A program made the translations under genes and the position numbers. Of a DNA stretch of 11,152 nucleotides, positions 1 through 5,840 are shown one piece after another. Under the pieces are notes generated by a model that saw only the letters and a list, made by a program, of their open reading frames with translations, was not told where the DNA came from and made no database searches. The stretch is from CAZTLE01 sp964614415. GTDB taxonomy: Bacteria > Bacteroidota > Bacteroidia > Flavobacteriales > Flavobacteriaceae. The stretch is from positions 1-11,152 of the forward strand of contig CAZTLE010000136.1 in NCBI GenBank assembly GCA_964614415.1, given 5' to 3'. The first letter of the stretch is position 1. The number at the start of each line of letters is the position of its first letter.

Positions 1-34
1 AATCTAAAATTCGGCCTACAATGTAAGAAAATCA

Positions 35-52
35 CCCTTTTCTTAGGAAGGG
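35..52 (-). terminator. Weak hairpin downstream of the nucleoside transporter gene (candidate terminator)
   Basis: Read on the minus strand, a 5-bp GC-rich stem (CCCTT/AAGGG) with an 8-base loop is followed by a T-rich stretch (TGATTTTCTT). It lies about 50 bases past the stop codon of the transporter gene, where the minus-strand operon could end. The stem is short and the T-tract is interrupted, so this is only a candidate. Nothing else is visible in the first 102 bases; no open frame there is long enough to support a gene. Confidence 0.25.
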
Positions 53-102
53 CATGCACGATGACTTATAACAAGTTATCAACGTTTAAAAAAGGAAATT
101 TA

Positions 103-1821
103 TTACCCGATAATCATCCCGGCGATCGTTGCAGAAATCAGGGAAGCAATGGTTCCTCCCAACAGGGCGCGCATTCCGAATCTGGACAGTTGTTTTCGTT
201 GCCCCGGTGCCAAAGATCCAATTCCTCCGATCTGAATTCCGATAGAAGCAAAGTTGGCAAATCCGCAGAGCATATATGTGGCCATGATCACAGACTTTTC
301 GTATTTCAAATGGGTGGCACTCGACATGTCTTTAAGCTCTGCCAACTGGATGTATCCTACAAATTCACTGGCCACCAATTTTATTCCCAGAAGTTGTCCC
401 ATCATGGCCATATCTTCCTTGGCGATCCCTATAAGCCACATCAGCGGAGATAGACCATACCCGAGAACGAATTCCAGTGATAGCTTGTCATAGGCCGTAT
501 TAGCCGCTACCCATTCGTTGACGCCACCTACTTTTCCGAAAATTTCAAGGCACCAGTTGAACATGGCGATAAAAGCGATAAAAACCAATAGCATGGCTCC
601 TACGTTAACGGCCAGTTTTAGCCCTTCGGTGGTACCGTTTGCGATAGCGTCCAGGAAATTAGACCCGATCTTCTCGGTAGAAACCGATACGTCTGTACTG
701 ATCTCTTCAGTCTGCGGATAGAGTATCTTGGAGATTACGATAGCTCCGGGTGCAGCCATAACAGAAGCGGCCAAAAGGTGCTTCGCAAATACGAGTTGCA
801 ATTCGGGATCGTCACCACCTAAGAAACCGATATAGGCGGCTAGGACTGCTCCTGCTACCGTGGCCATACCACCTATCATTACGAGGAGAATTTCAGACTT
901 ATTCATTTTCTCCAGATAGGCTTTAATAAGTAAAGGCGCTTCCGTTTGACCCAGGAAAATGTTCCCGGCAACACTAAGGCTTTCCATTCCGGAAATTTTC
1001 AGCAGTCGTGATAGCAACCAACCGAATGCTTTAACGACCTTCTGAATAATGCCCAGGTAGAACAGTACCGATGTCAGGGCAGAAAAGAAGACAATAGTGG
1101 GTAACACCTGGAACGCAAAAATATATCCGAACGAATCAATGTCGTTAACCAGTCCTTCAAACAAAAACTGACTACCCGCCCTGGTGAAATTAAGTACCTC
1201 GATAAAAAGGCCTCCTACAAACTCAAATGCCTTCTGGACGAACGAAACTTTAAGTACGCCAACGGCAATAATGAGTTGGAAAGTGAGTCCTATCCCTACA
1301 GTTCGCCAGTTAATTGCTCGACGATTCGCACTAAAAAGGTAGGCTATAAAAATAAGCGTCAACATTCCGAGTACACCACGCCAAAGGCTGTTCATTGAGA
1401 ATCCCTGACTGGGTATTAGAGAGTCTTCAGATGTTGAACTGTCTTCAAGTTCCTCAATCACTACGGTTCGTGTACTCTGAGTGAACTTGTAGGAAATGTT
1501 ATTTTCTGAAAAGACCAGGGTACTGTCTGTAAGCGTTGAAATTCGATACCTCCGAATGGTATCTGTGGGCTGGGTGTAGAAAAACACCAGCAAGTTGTTT
1601 TGCAAAATATAATCACCCGAAGCCATCAGACTGTCCTTGGCTTCCAGGGAATAATGAAACGTACCGTCGTTGAATGTCAGGACATCCGAATCGGGGTTAA
1701 TGTCGAAAAGAGACTCTCCCTGTTCGTTCTCAATGCTTGAGAATTGCCATTGTTTTTCGATGGCCTGACCGAACCCCAGTGAAGAAACCAGAAAGAAAAG
1801 TGCGAGAATAAATCTTTGCAT
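103..1821 (-). CDS. CNT-family (NupC-type) nucleoside transporter with N-terminal periplasmic lipocalin-like extension
   Basis: Concentrative nucleoside transporter of the inner membrane, predicted to import nucleosides by Na+ or H+ symport; 572 residues. The transporter part (about 145-572) has many hydrophobic helices and the family's binding motifs: GQTEAPLL at 291-298 (the Gln-Thr-Glu loop that contacts the nucleoside), a K481...E486-F segment matching the conserved helix glutamate region, and GFANFASIGI at 520-529. Ahead of it is an unusual N-terminus: a signal-peptide-like segment (1-20), then about 95 residues of polar, strand-rich sequence resembling a small lipocalin-like domain, then an acidic Ser/Glu linker (about 120-140). 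The family alone needs about 400-430 residues, so the extension is real extra sequence. The ATG lies 3 bases after the stop of the upstream nuclease-family gene, which suggests translational coupling and settles the start. The ion used and the substrate range are not readable from sequence. Confidence 0.9.
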   Translation of the reverse strand: MQRFILALFFLVSSLGFGQAIEKQWQFSSIENEQGESLFDINPDSDVLTFNDGTFHYSLEAKDSLMASGDYILQNNLLVFFYTQPTDTIRRYRISTLTDSTLVFSENNISYKFTQSTRTVVIEELEDSSTSEDSLIPSQGFSMNSLWRGVLGMLTLIFIAYLFSANRRAINWRTVGIGLTFQLIIAVGVLKVSFVQKAFEFVGGLFIEVLNFTRAGSQFLFEGLVNDIDSFGYIFAFQVLPTIVFFSALTSVLFYLGIIQKVVKAFGWLLSRLLKISGMESLSVAGNIFLGQTEAPLLIKAYLEKMNKSEILLVMIGGMATVAGAVLAAYIGFLGGDDPELQLVFAKHLLAASVMAAPGAIVISKILYPQTEEISTDVSVSTEKIGSNFLDAIANGTTEGLKLAVNVGAMLLVFIAFIAMFNWCLEIFGKVGGVNEWVAANTAYDKLSLEFVLGYGLSPLMWLIGIAKEDMAMMGQLLGIKLVASEFVGYIQLAELKDMSSATHLKYEKSVIMATYMLCGFANFASIGIQIGGIGSLAPGQRKQLSRFGMRALLGGTIASLISATIAGMIIG

Positions 1822-1824
1822 AGG

Positions 1825-2451
1825 CTATTTTCCCCTTTTTGAAATTTCATCCCGGATGCGCGCCGCTTTTTCGTAGTTTTCATCCGCTACTGCCTGATCG
1901 AGCATTTCGTTCAGTTCTTTCAAACTGAAATTGCTGTATTCCTCTCCCGAGGGCCGTACCGATTCGGTATCATCGCCTGAAATTAATTCTTCCAGTACAG
2001 TTTCTTCGTCTTCGGAAAGGTCTTCTTTTCGGGTTTCGGTTTTCAGGTATATGCCGGCTTTGTCCAGAATGTTCTTATAGGTAAAGATGGGCGCTTTAAA
2101 ACGCAGTGCCAGGGCTATCGCGTCGCTGGTCCGGGCATCAATGATCTCCTCGATGCTATCCCGCTCACAAATCACACTGCTGTAGAACACGCCATCCACC
2201 AATTTGTGAATAATGACCTGCTTGACAACGATCTCAAAGCGGTCGGCAAAATTCTTGAACAGATCATGAGTAAGCGGACGGGGAGGTTTGATCTCCTTTT
2301 CCAGGGCAATAGCGATAGATTGGGCTTCAAAAGCACCAATTACAATGGGGAGTTTTCGATCTCCATCAATCTCACTCAAAATAAGTGCGTAAGCACCATT
2401 TTGCGTCTGACTGTACGAGATTCCCTTAATATCAAGCCTTACTAAACTCAT
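1825..2451 (-). CDS. DUF151 bifunctional nuclease family protein with C-terminal UVR motif
   Basis: 208-residue cytoplasmic protein. Residues 1 to about 138 are a BFN/DUF151 domain, recognisable by the ALILSE...LPIVIGAFEAQSIAIALE block, the PRPLTHDLFKNF block and the DARTSDAIALALRF block. Members of this family in other organisms have reported DNase and RNase activity, but the catalytic residues are poorly defined, so nuclease activity here is inferred from family. A charged, acidic linker (about 140-172) leads to a UVR-like helical hairpin (about 175-207, with NYEKAARIRDEI), the motif by which UvrB and UvrC contact each other and which also occurs in ClpC/McsA proteins. The frame is open to a TTG at 2457, but the ATG at 2451 gives the usual MSLV-type start and is preferred. 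It sits 77 bases after etfA and 3 bases before the transporter gene. Confidence 0.88.
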   Translation of the reverse strand: MSLVRLDIKGISYSQTQNGAYALILSEIDGDRKLPIVIGAFEAQSIAIALEKEIKPPRPLTHDLFKNFADRFEIVVKQVIIHKLVDGVFYSSVICERDSIEEIIDARTSDAIALALRFKAPIFTYKNILDKAGIYLKTETRKEDLSEDEETVLEELISGDDTESVRPSGEEYSNFSLKELNEMLDQAVADENYEKAARIRDEISKRGK

Positions 2452-2465
2452 ACACAAGTAAAAAG

Positions 2466-2497
2466 CCGTTTAAACAGGACCTTTCCCGTTTAAACAG
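2466..2497. repeat. Tandem 12-bp repeat CCGTTTAAACAG with 20-bp period
   Basis: Two perfect copies of CCGTTTAAACAG (2466-2477 and 2486-2497) start exactly 20 bp apart, about two helical turns. Each contains the 8-bp palindrome GTTTAAAC. They lie in the 77-bp gap between etfA and the DUF151 gene, 15-45 bases upstream of the DUF151 start. The spacing and symmetry look like a paired protein-binding site, but no regulator is known to me for it. An RNA role or chance remains possible. Confidence 0.5.
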
Positions 2498-2499
2498 CT

Positions 2500-2518
2500 C
2501 TTTGTCCTAAGCACAAAG
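2500..2518 (-). terminator. Small hairpin just after etfA (possible attenuator or mRNA-end hairpin)
   Basis: CTTTGT (2500-2505) and ACAAAG (2513-2518) form a 6-bp stem with a 7-base loop, about 10 bases past the etfA stop on the minus strand. There is no clear T-tract following it in the transcribed direction. It is more likely a processing or partial-attenuation hairpin between etfA and the downstream genes than a full terminator. Confidence 0.25.
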
Positions 2519-2528
2519 TAATAAAAAA

Positions 2529-3488
2529 TTACGCGTTTTGTGCTTTAAAGGCTTTTAATTTTTCTGTGAGTTGTGGAACCACTTCGAAGGCGTCACCAAC
2601 GATTCCGTAGTCAGCCGCTTTGAAGAACGGTGCCTCCGGATCATTGTTGATCACCACTTTGACTTTAGACGCATTAATTCCGGCCAAATGCTGGATAGCC
2701 CCGGAGATTCCAATCGCAATATACAGGTTGGACGCTACCGGCTTTCCGGTTTGCCCAACGTGCTCGCTATGTGGGCGCCAACCCATATCACTTACAGGCT
2801 TGGAACAAGCCGTGGCAGCTCCTAATGTGGTTGCCAGTTCTTCAAGCATACCCCAGTTCTCGGGTCCTTTCAGTCCGCGTCCTCCGGATACCACTACTTC
2901 GGCATCTGCGATGGTCACCTTATCCGTGGCACGATCTACGGAAACCACATTGACATTCCCGTTGGAAACCGACGGTGAGAAAGCTTCACTGCTAATGGCA
3001 GTAGCATCTTCTTTAAGGCCGTAGGCGTTCTTCGCCAGTCCAACGAGCTTGGTATCCGTCTTGATCTCGGTTACCGCAAAGGCTTTGTTGGTGAATACGT
3101 TCGACTTTACTTTAAAAGGCGCGGTGCTCAACGGAAGTTCGGTAACGTTCGTTACATAGCCCGCGTTTAGGTTAACGGCAAGAAGAGGTGCCATGAATTT
3201 GCTGTTGGCACTTGTACTAACTACCACTACCTGGGCACCTTCCTGTTGTGCTGCCTGTGCAACGATGTCGGCATAGGCTTCTGCATTGAAGGACTCCAGG
3301 TCGCCGTTGGATACTTCCAGTACTTTGGAAGCTCCGTATTTTCCGAGGTCATCGGCATTTCCGCCATTTACGGCTACTGCGGTCACCGAAGTGCCCATAG
3401 CATCAGCGATTCCCCTGGCATAGGAAACAGCTTCCAGCGCTACTTTTTTGTATTGACCTCCTTCAGATTCTGTATATACTAAAACCAT
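2529..3488 (-). CDS. etfA: Electron transfer flavoprotein subunit alpha
   Basis: 319-residue FAD-binding subunit of the soluble EtfAB heterodimer, which accepts electrons from acyl-CoA and related dehydrogenases and passes them to ETF:quinone oxidoreductase. Residues 1 to about 175 form the alpha/beta N-terminal domain starting MVLVYTESEGG. The C-terminal FAD domain is clear: VVSGGRGLKGPENW (about 199-212), SKPVSDMGWRP and HVGQTGKPV (about 229-251), and the ETF-alpha signature LYIAIGISGAIQHLAGI (about 255-271), followed by INNDPEAPFF. Length is typical of the family. The frame stays open to a TTG at 3515, but those nine extra codons read through the intergenic repeat; the ATG at 3488 gives the conserved N-terminus. 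It is the second gene of the minus-strand run, 85 bases after etfB with a small inverted repeat in between. Confidence 0.97.
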   Translation of the reverse strand: MVLVYTESEGGQYKKVALEAVSYARGIADAMGTSVTAVAVNGGNADDLGKYGASKVLEVSNGDLESFNAEAYADIVAQAAQQEGAQVVVVSTSANSKFMAPLLAVNLNAGYVTNVTELPLSTAPFKVKSNVFTNKAFAVTEIKTDTKLVGLAKNAYGLKEDATAISSEAFSPSVSNGNVNVVSVDRATDKVTIADAEVVVSGGRGLKGPENWGMLEELATTLGAATACSKPVSDMGWRPHSEHVGQTGKPVASNLYIAIGISGAIQHLAGINASKVKVVINNDPEAPFFKAADYGIVGDAFEVVPQLTEKLKAFKAQNA

Positions 3489-3499
3489 AATGTTCTTAT

Positions 3500-3566
3500 A
3501 AATTCCAAATATCAAATTAAAAATTCCAAAATCGAACCGTTTGGAATTTGGAGCTTGAGATTTGAG
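3500..3566. repeat. Short inverted repeat (AAATTCCAAA family) between etfB and etfA
   Basis: Perfect 10-bp arms AAATTCCAAA (3521-3530) and TTTGGAATTT (3540-3549) flank a 9-base loop, with further degenerate AAATTCC/TTTGA units on both sides (from 3500 and to 3566). The right half, TTTGGAATTTGGAGCTTG (3540-3557), recurs letter for letter at 5656-5673 downstream of pdhB. Here the unit has no long core between the arms. In the transcript between etfB and etfA it would fold into a hairpin. Confidence 0.75.
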
Positions 3567-3573
3567 TTTTTCT

Positions 3574-4314
3574 TTAAATCACCTTTGCTTCGTTATGTAG
3601 TAGATCTACTAATTCGTCTACCGAGTCAACCAGTTTGACAGCCCCCTTGGGAGTGGGCTTCTCAAATTGAACGGTTTGCGTTTCTGCGGCTGCATCCACG
3701 GCATCTTTTACGTGAAGCGGCTTTGAGCGGGCCTGCATGATACCGCGCATATTAGGAATGCGAAGGTCACTTTCTTCAACCAGACCTTTTTGACCACCGA
3801 TCACAAGTGGAAAACTTGTGCTTACGGTTTCTTTTCCGCCGTCAATCTCACGAATAGCTGTGGCGTTGGTGCCTTCAACTTCAAGACCGATACAGGTGTT
3901 TACAAAATTGGCTCCGATAAGTTTGGCGATCATACCTGGAACCATTCCGCCGTTGTAATCAATAGACTCCCGTCCGCCGATAACAAGGTCGTAACCCCCA
4001 TCCTGAACAACCTGTGCCAGTTGTTTGGCAACGAAGAATCCGTCCGTTGCAGTTGCGTTAACGCGAATGGCCTCATCGGCACCTATGGCCAGGGCCTTTC
4101 GAAGGGTAGGCTCAGTCTCTTGGCCTCCTACGTTGGCCACATGTACAGTAGCGCCCTGCTTCTCCTTAAACCACATGGCCCGGGTAAGTCCGAACTCATC
4201 ATTGGGGTTGATCACAAACTGCACGCCGTTGGTGTCAAACTTCGTATCACCCTCAGTGAAATTGATTTTGGAAGTGGTGTCCGGTACGTGACTGATACAC
4301 ACTAATATTTTCAT
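3574..4314 (-). CDS. etfB: Electron transfer flavoprotein subunit beta
   Basis: 246-residue partner of EtfA; in this family it binds AMP structurally and carries the loop that docks to partner dehydrogenases. Visible family features are the N-terminus MKILVCISHVPDT, the NPNDEFGLTRA segment, the block VIGGRESIDYNGGMVPGMIA in mid-protein, and SDLRIPNMRGIMQARSKPL, which corresponds to the dehydrogenase-recognition and ETF-beta signature region. The frame is open 35 codons further to 4419, but that extension is basic, unlike any ETF-beta, and crosses the promoter region, so the ATG at 4314 is chosen. It is the first gene of the minus-strand run etfB-etfA-DUF151-transporter and is transcribed divergently from pdhB. 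Confidence 0.97.
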   Translation of the reverse strand: MKILVCISHVPDTTSKINFTEGDTKFDTNGVQFVINPNDEFGLTRAMWFKEKQGATVHVANVGGQETEPTLRKALAIGADEAIRVNATATDGFFVAKQLAQVVQDGGYDLVIGGRESIDYNGGMVPGMIAKLIGANFVNTCIGLEVEGTNATAIREIDGGKETVSTSFPLVIGGQKGLVEESDLRIPNMRGIMQARSKPLHVKDAVDAAAETQTVQFEKPTPKGAVKLVDSVDELVDLLHNEAKVI

Positions 4315-4382
4315 AGAAAGTAAATTTTGAATTGATTTTTCTGAAAAAACTCCGGCAGGAAAACCGTGTTTTTTTCGGGGTA

Positions 4383-4390
4383 CGAAGGTA
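4383..4390 (-). promoter_or_regulatory. Candidate -7 box for the etfB operon
   Basis: On the minus strand TACCTTCG matches the Bacteroidota -7 consensus TAnnTTTG at all but one position. It lies about 70 bases upstream of the etfB ATG. No convincing -33 TTTG is seen at the usual spacing, so confidence is modest. Confidence 0.35.
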
Positions 4391-4412
4391 CGGATATATT
4401 TCCATATTTTAC

Positions 4413-4424
4413 TATGCATGCATA
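4413..4424. promoter_or_regulatory. 12-bp perfect palindrome in the divergent etfB/pdhB control region
   Basis: TATGCATGCATA is a perfect 12-bp palindrome in the 211-bp region between the divergent etfB and pdhB starts. It lies just upstream of the candidate etfB -7 box and about 50-60 bases upstream of the pdhB -7 box, a position that suits an operator acting on one or both genes. The regulator is unknown to me. It could also be chance in an AT-rich spacer. Confidence 0.4.
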
Positions 4425-4475
4425 ATAAATTTTTGATTTTCTTTCAAAAATGTCATCTACTTTCTCTGTTAGTGT

Positions 4476-4483
4476 TATTTTTG
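4476..4483 (+). promoter_or_regulatory. pdhB promoter -7 box (TATTTTTG)
   Basis: TATTTTTG matches the Bacteroidota TAnnTTTG element exactly, 42 bases upstream of the pdhB ATG, predicting a short 5' leader of about 35 bases. A -33 TTTG at standard spacing is not seen. Confidence 0.55.
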
Positions 4484-4525
4484 TTTCCTCTGAAATAATT
4501 ACTGAATACCAAAGACAGTTTAGCT

Positions 4526-5503
4526 ATGAAGACGATCCAGTTTAGAGAGGCCATTGCAGAAGCCATGAGCGAGGAGATGCGCCGTGATGAAACCATCTAC
4601 CTTATGGGCGAGGAAGTTGCCGAATACAACGGTGCTTACAAGGCCAGTAAAGGCATGTTGGACGAGTTTGGCCCCAAGCGGGTTATCGATACCCCGATTT
4701 CCGAATTGGGCTTTGCGGGCGTAGGTGTTGGATCGGCTATGAATGGAAACCGACCTATCATCGAGTTCATGACCTTCAACTTTTCGCTGGTAGGGATCGA
4801 TCAGATAATCAACAATGCTGCTAAGATGCGTCAAATGAGCGGTGGGCAATTCAATATTCCCATTGTGTTTCGTGGGCCTACGGCCTCGGCAGGTCAGTTG
4901 GCTGCGACTCACTCGCAAGCCTTTGAAAGCTGGTACGCCAACTGTCCCGGTCTTAAAGTAGTGGTTCCCAGCAACCCGAAAGATGCCAAAGGGCTTTTAA
5001 AAAGTGCTATTCGCGATGACGACCCGGTGATCTTCATGGAGAGTGAGCAGATGTACGGAGACAAAGGCGAGGTGCCGGAAGGTGAGTACGTAATTCCACT
5101 GGGTGTGGCCGAAATAAAGCGTCCGGGTAAGGATGTTACTATTGTTTCCTTCGGAAAGATCATTAAAGAAGCCTATGCTGCCGCCGAGCAACTGGCCAAA
5201 GAAGGTATTGAATGCGAGGTGATCGACCTGCGTACGGTACGTCCTATGGATCACAAGACCATTATCGACTCGGTCAAGAAAACCAACCGTCTGGTCATCC
5301 TGGAGGAAGCCTGGCCCTTTGGAAACGTAGCTACCGAAATTATCTATCAGGTGCAGCATCAGGCGTTCGACTATCTCGATGCTCCCATCGTTAAATTGAA
5401 TACTGCCGATACTCCGGCTCCGTATTCACCCGTCCTGCTGGCCGAATGGTTGCCTAATAGTGAAGATGTGATCAAGGGAGTGAAAAAAGTTCTTTACAAG
5501 TAA
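4526..5503 (+). CDS. pdhB: Pyruvate dehydrogenase complex E1 component, beta subunit
   Basis: 325-residue beta chain of the thiamine-diphosphate-dependent E1 enzyme, which with the alpha chain decarboxylates pyruvate and acetylates the lipoyl group of E2. The N-terminal transketolase-pyrimidine domain (about 4-180) shows ISELGFAGVGVGSAMNG with the cofactor-activating E60, the EFMTFNF segment, and RGPTASAGQLAATHSQ with H129. The C-terminal transketolase-type domain (about 195-318) shows VIDLRTVRPMD and EEAWPFGNVATEI. Length and start fit the family. No alpha subunit, E2 or E3 gene lies beside it, so E1 alpha must be encoded elsewhere. A branched-chain 2-oxoacid dehydrogenase beta chain is the main alternative; the overall match to PdhB makes that less likely. 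It appears to be monocistronic, with its own promoter box and terminator. Confidence 0.95.
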   Translation: MKTIQFREAIAEAMSEEMRRDETIYLMGEEVAEYNGAYKASKGMLDEFGPKRVIDTPISELGFAGVGVGSAMNGNRPIIEFMTFNFSLVGIDQIINNAAKMRQMSGGQFNIPIVFRGPTASAGQLAATHSQAFESWYANCPGLKVVVPSNPKDAKGLLKSAIRDDDPVIFMESEQMYGDKGEVPEGEYVIPLGVAEIKRPGKDVTIVSFGKIIKEAYAAAEQLAKEGIECEVIDLRTVRPMDHKTIIDSVKKTNRLVILEEAWPFGNVATEIIYQVQHQAFDYLDAPIVKLNTADTPAPYSPVLLAEWLPNSEDVIKGVKKVLYK

Positions 5504-5514
5504 AGAACTTTTTT
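5483..5514 (+). terminator. Intrinsic terminator overlapping the pdhB stop codon
   Basis: A perfect 15-bp inverted repeat (AAAAAAGTTCTTTAC at 5483-5497, GTAAAGAACTTTTTT at 5500-5514) with a two-base centre forms a hairpin whose descending arm ends in six T residues. The ascending arm is the last codons of pdhB and the stop TAA (5501-5503) lies in the descending arm. Because of the A/T-rich outer stem it could also work from the opposite strand. Confidence 0.85.
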
Positions 5515-5681
5515 AAATTCCAAAATTCAAATTCCAAATTCCAAATCTCAAACGCTACGACTTGTCGCGATTCTGCGAGGGAGTCAACGACCGAAGCAGT
5601 CCGTCACATGAGACAGTTTGCTTCTCCATCTTCGATGGATCGCAAAGACCACACATTTGGAATTTGGAGCTTGGAATTTTT
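5515..5681. repeat. Composite dispersed repeat: AAATTCC-type inverted arms around a core of about 100 bp
   Basis: The left arm (5515-5552) holds repeated AAATTCC units; the right arm (5655-5681) is their reverse complement, with a perfect 11-bp match between 5536-5546 and 5655-5665. The core has its own degenerate inverted structure: CTGCGAGGGAGTC...CGAAGCAGTCCGTC (from 5573) against TTTGCTTC...GGATCGCAAAGAC (to 5649). That resembles the GCGAGG...GAAGCAATC small repeats scattered through many Bacteroidota genomes. Short open frames through this stretch (5562-5780, 5618-5824) lie inside the repeats and are not taken as genes. Confidence 0.7.
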
Positions 5682-5739
5682 ACCCTGAGTTGCGCCATGC
5701 TGAGCTTGTCGAAGTACCGAAGGGTAGAATTTTACCCTT
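5681..5739. repeat. GAGCTTGTCGAAG-type small dispersed repeat with nested hairpins
   Basis: This stretch contains CTGAGCTTGTCGAAG (5700-5714), the centre of a small intergenic repeat widespread in Bacteroidota and some other phyla, usually embedded in a CCCTGAG...GAAGGG frame. Here TACCCT (5681-5686) pairs with AGGGTA (5721-5726), and AAGGGTA (5720-5726) can instead pair with TACCCTT (5733-5739), giving alternative hairpins. It abuts the preceding composite repeat directly. Confidence 0.65.
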
Positions 5740-5787
5740 TGAGGCAACCTTGTCGGATTATGGCTCGTCTGTTAACATAACTTTACA

Positions 5788-5806
5788 TACTTTTATCCGA
5801 TATTTG
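5788..5806 (+). promoter_or_regulatory. Candidate -7 boxes for the DUF5686 gene
   Basis: TACTTTTA (5788-5795) and GATATTTG (5799-5806) each match the Bacteroidota -7 element TAnnTTTG with one mismatch, 35-53 bases before the ATG at 5841. Neither has a clear -33 partner. At least one promoter is expected here because pdhB ends in a terminator and the repeat region separates the genes. Confidence 0.3.
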
Positions 5807-5840
5807 CCGTTACCCAATCTATGACTTCCCTCAGGTTGCT

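Noticed and set aside
1..59. Short minus-strand open frame beginning with GTG at 59 and leaving the window
   Set aside because: Only 19 codons are visible, no motif is recognisable, and there is no start signal beyond the GTG; a gene cannot be supported.
61..721. Plus-strand frames opposite the transporter gene
   Set aside because: They are antisense shadows of a well-supported transporter reading frame and show no domain of their own.
3497..3570. CRISPR-like array from repeated AAATTCC units
   Set aside because: The units are short, irregular and inverted, without constant-length spacers; they form a hairpin, not direct repeats with unique spacers.
5515..5739. Insertion sequence remnant
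   Set aside because: There is no transposase fragment and no flanking target duplication that I can see; the modules match small non-coding dispersed repeats instead.
5562..5824. Short plus-strand open frames (72 and 68 codons) between pdhB and the DUF5686 gene
   Set aside because: They run through the small dispersed repeats, lack recognisable motifs, and their translations simply reflect repeat sequence.
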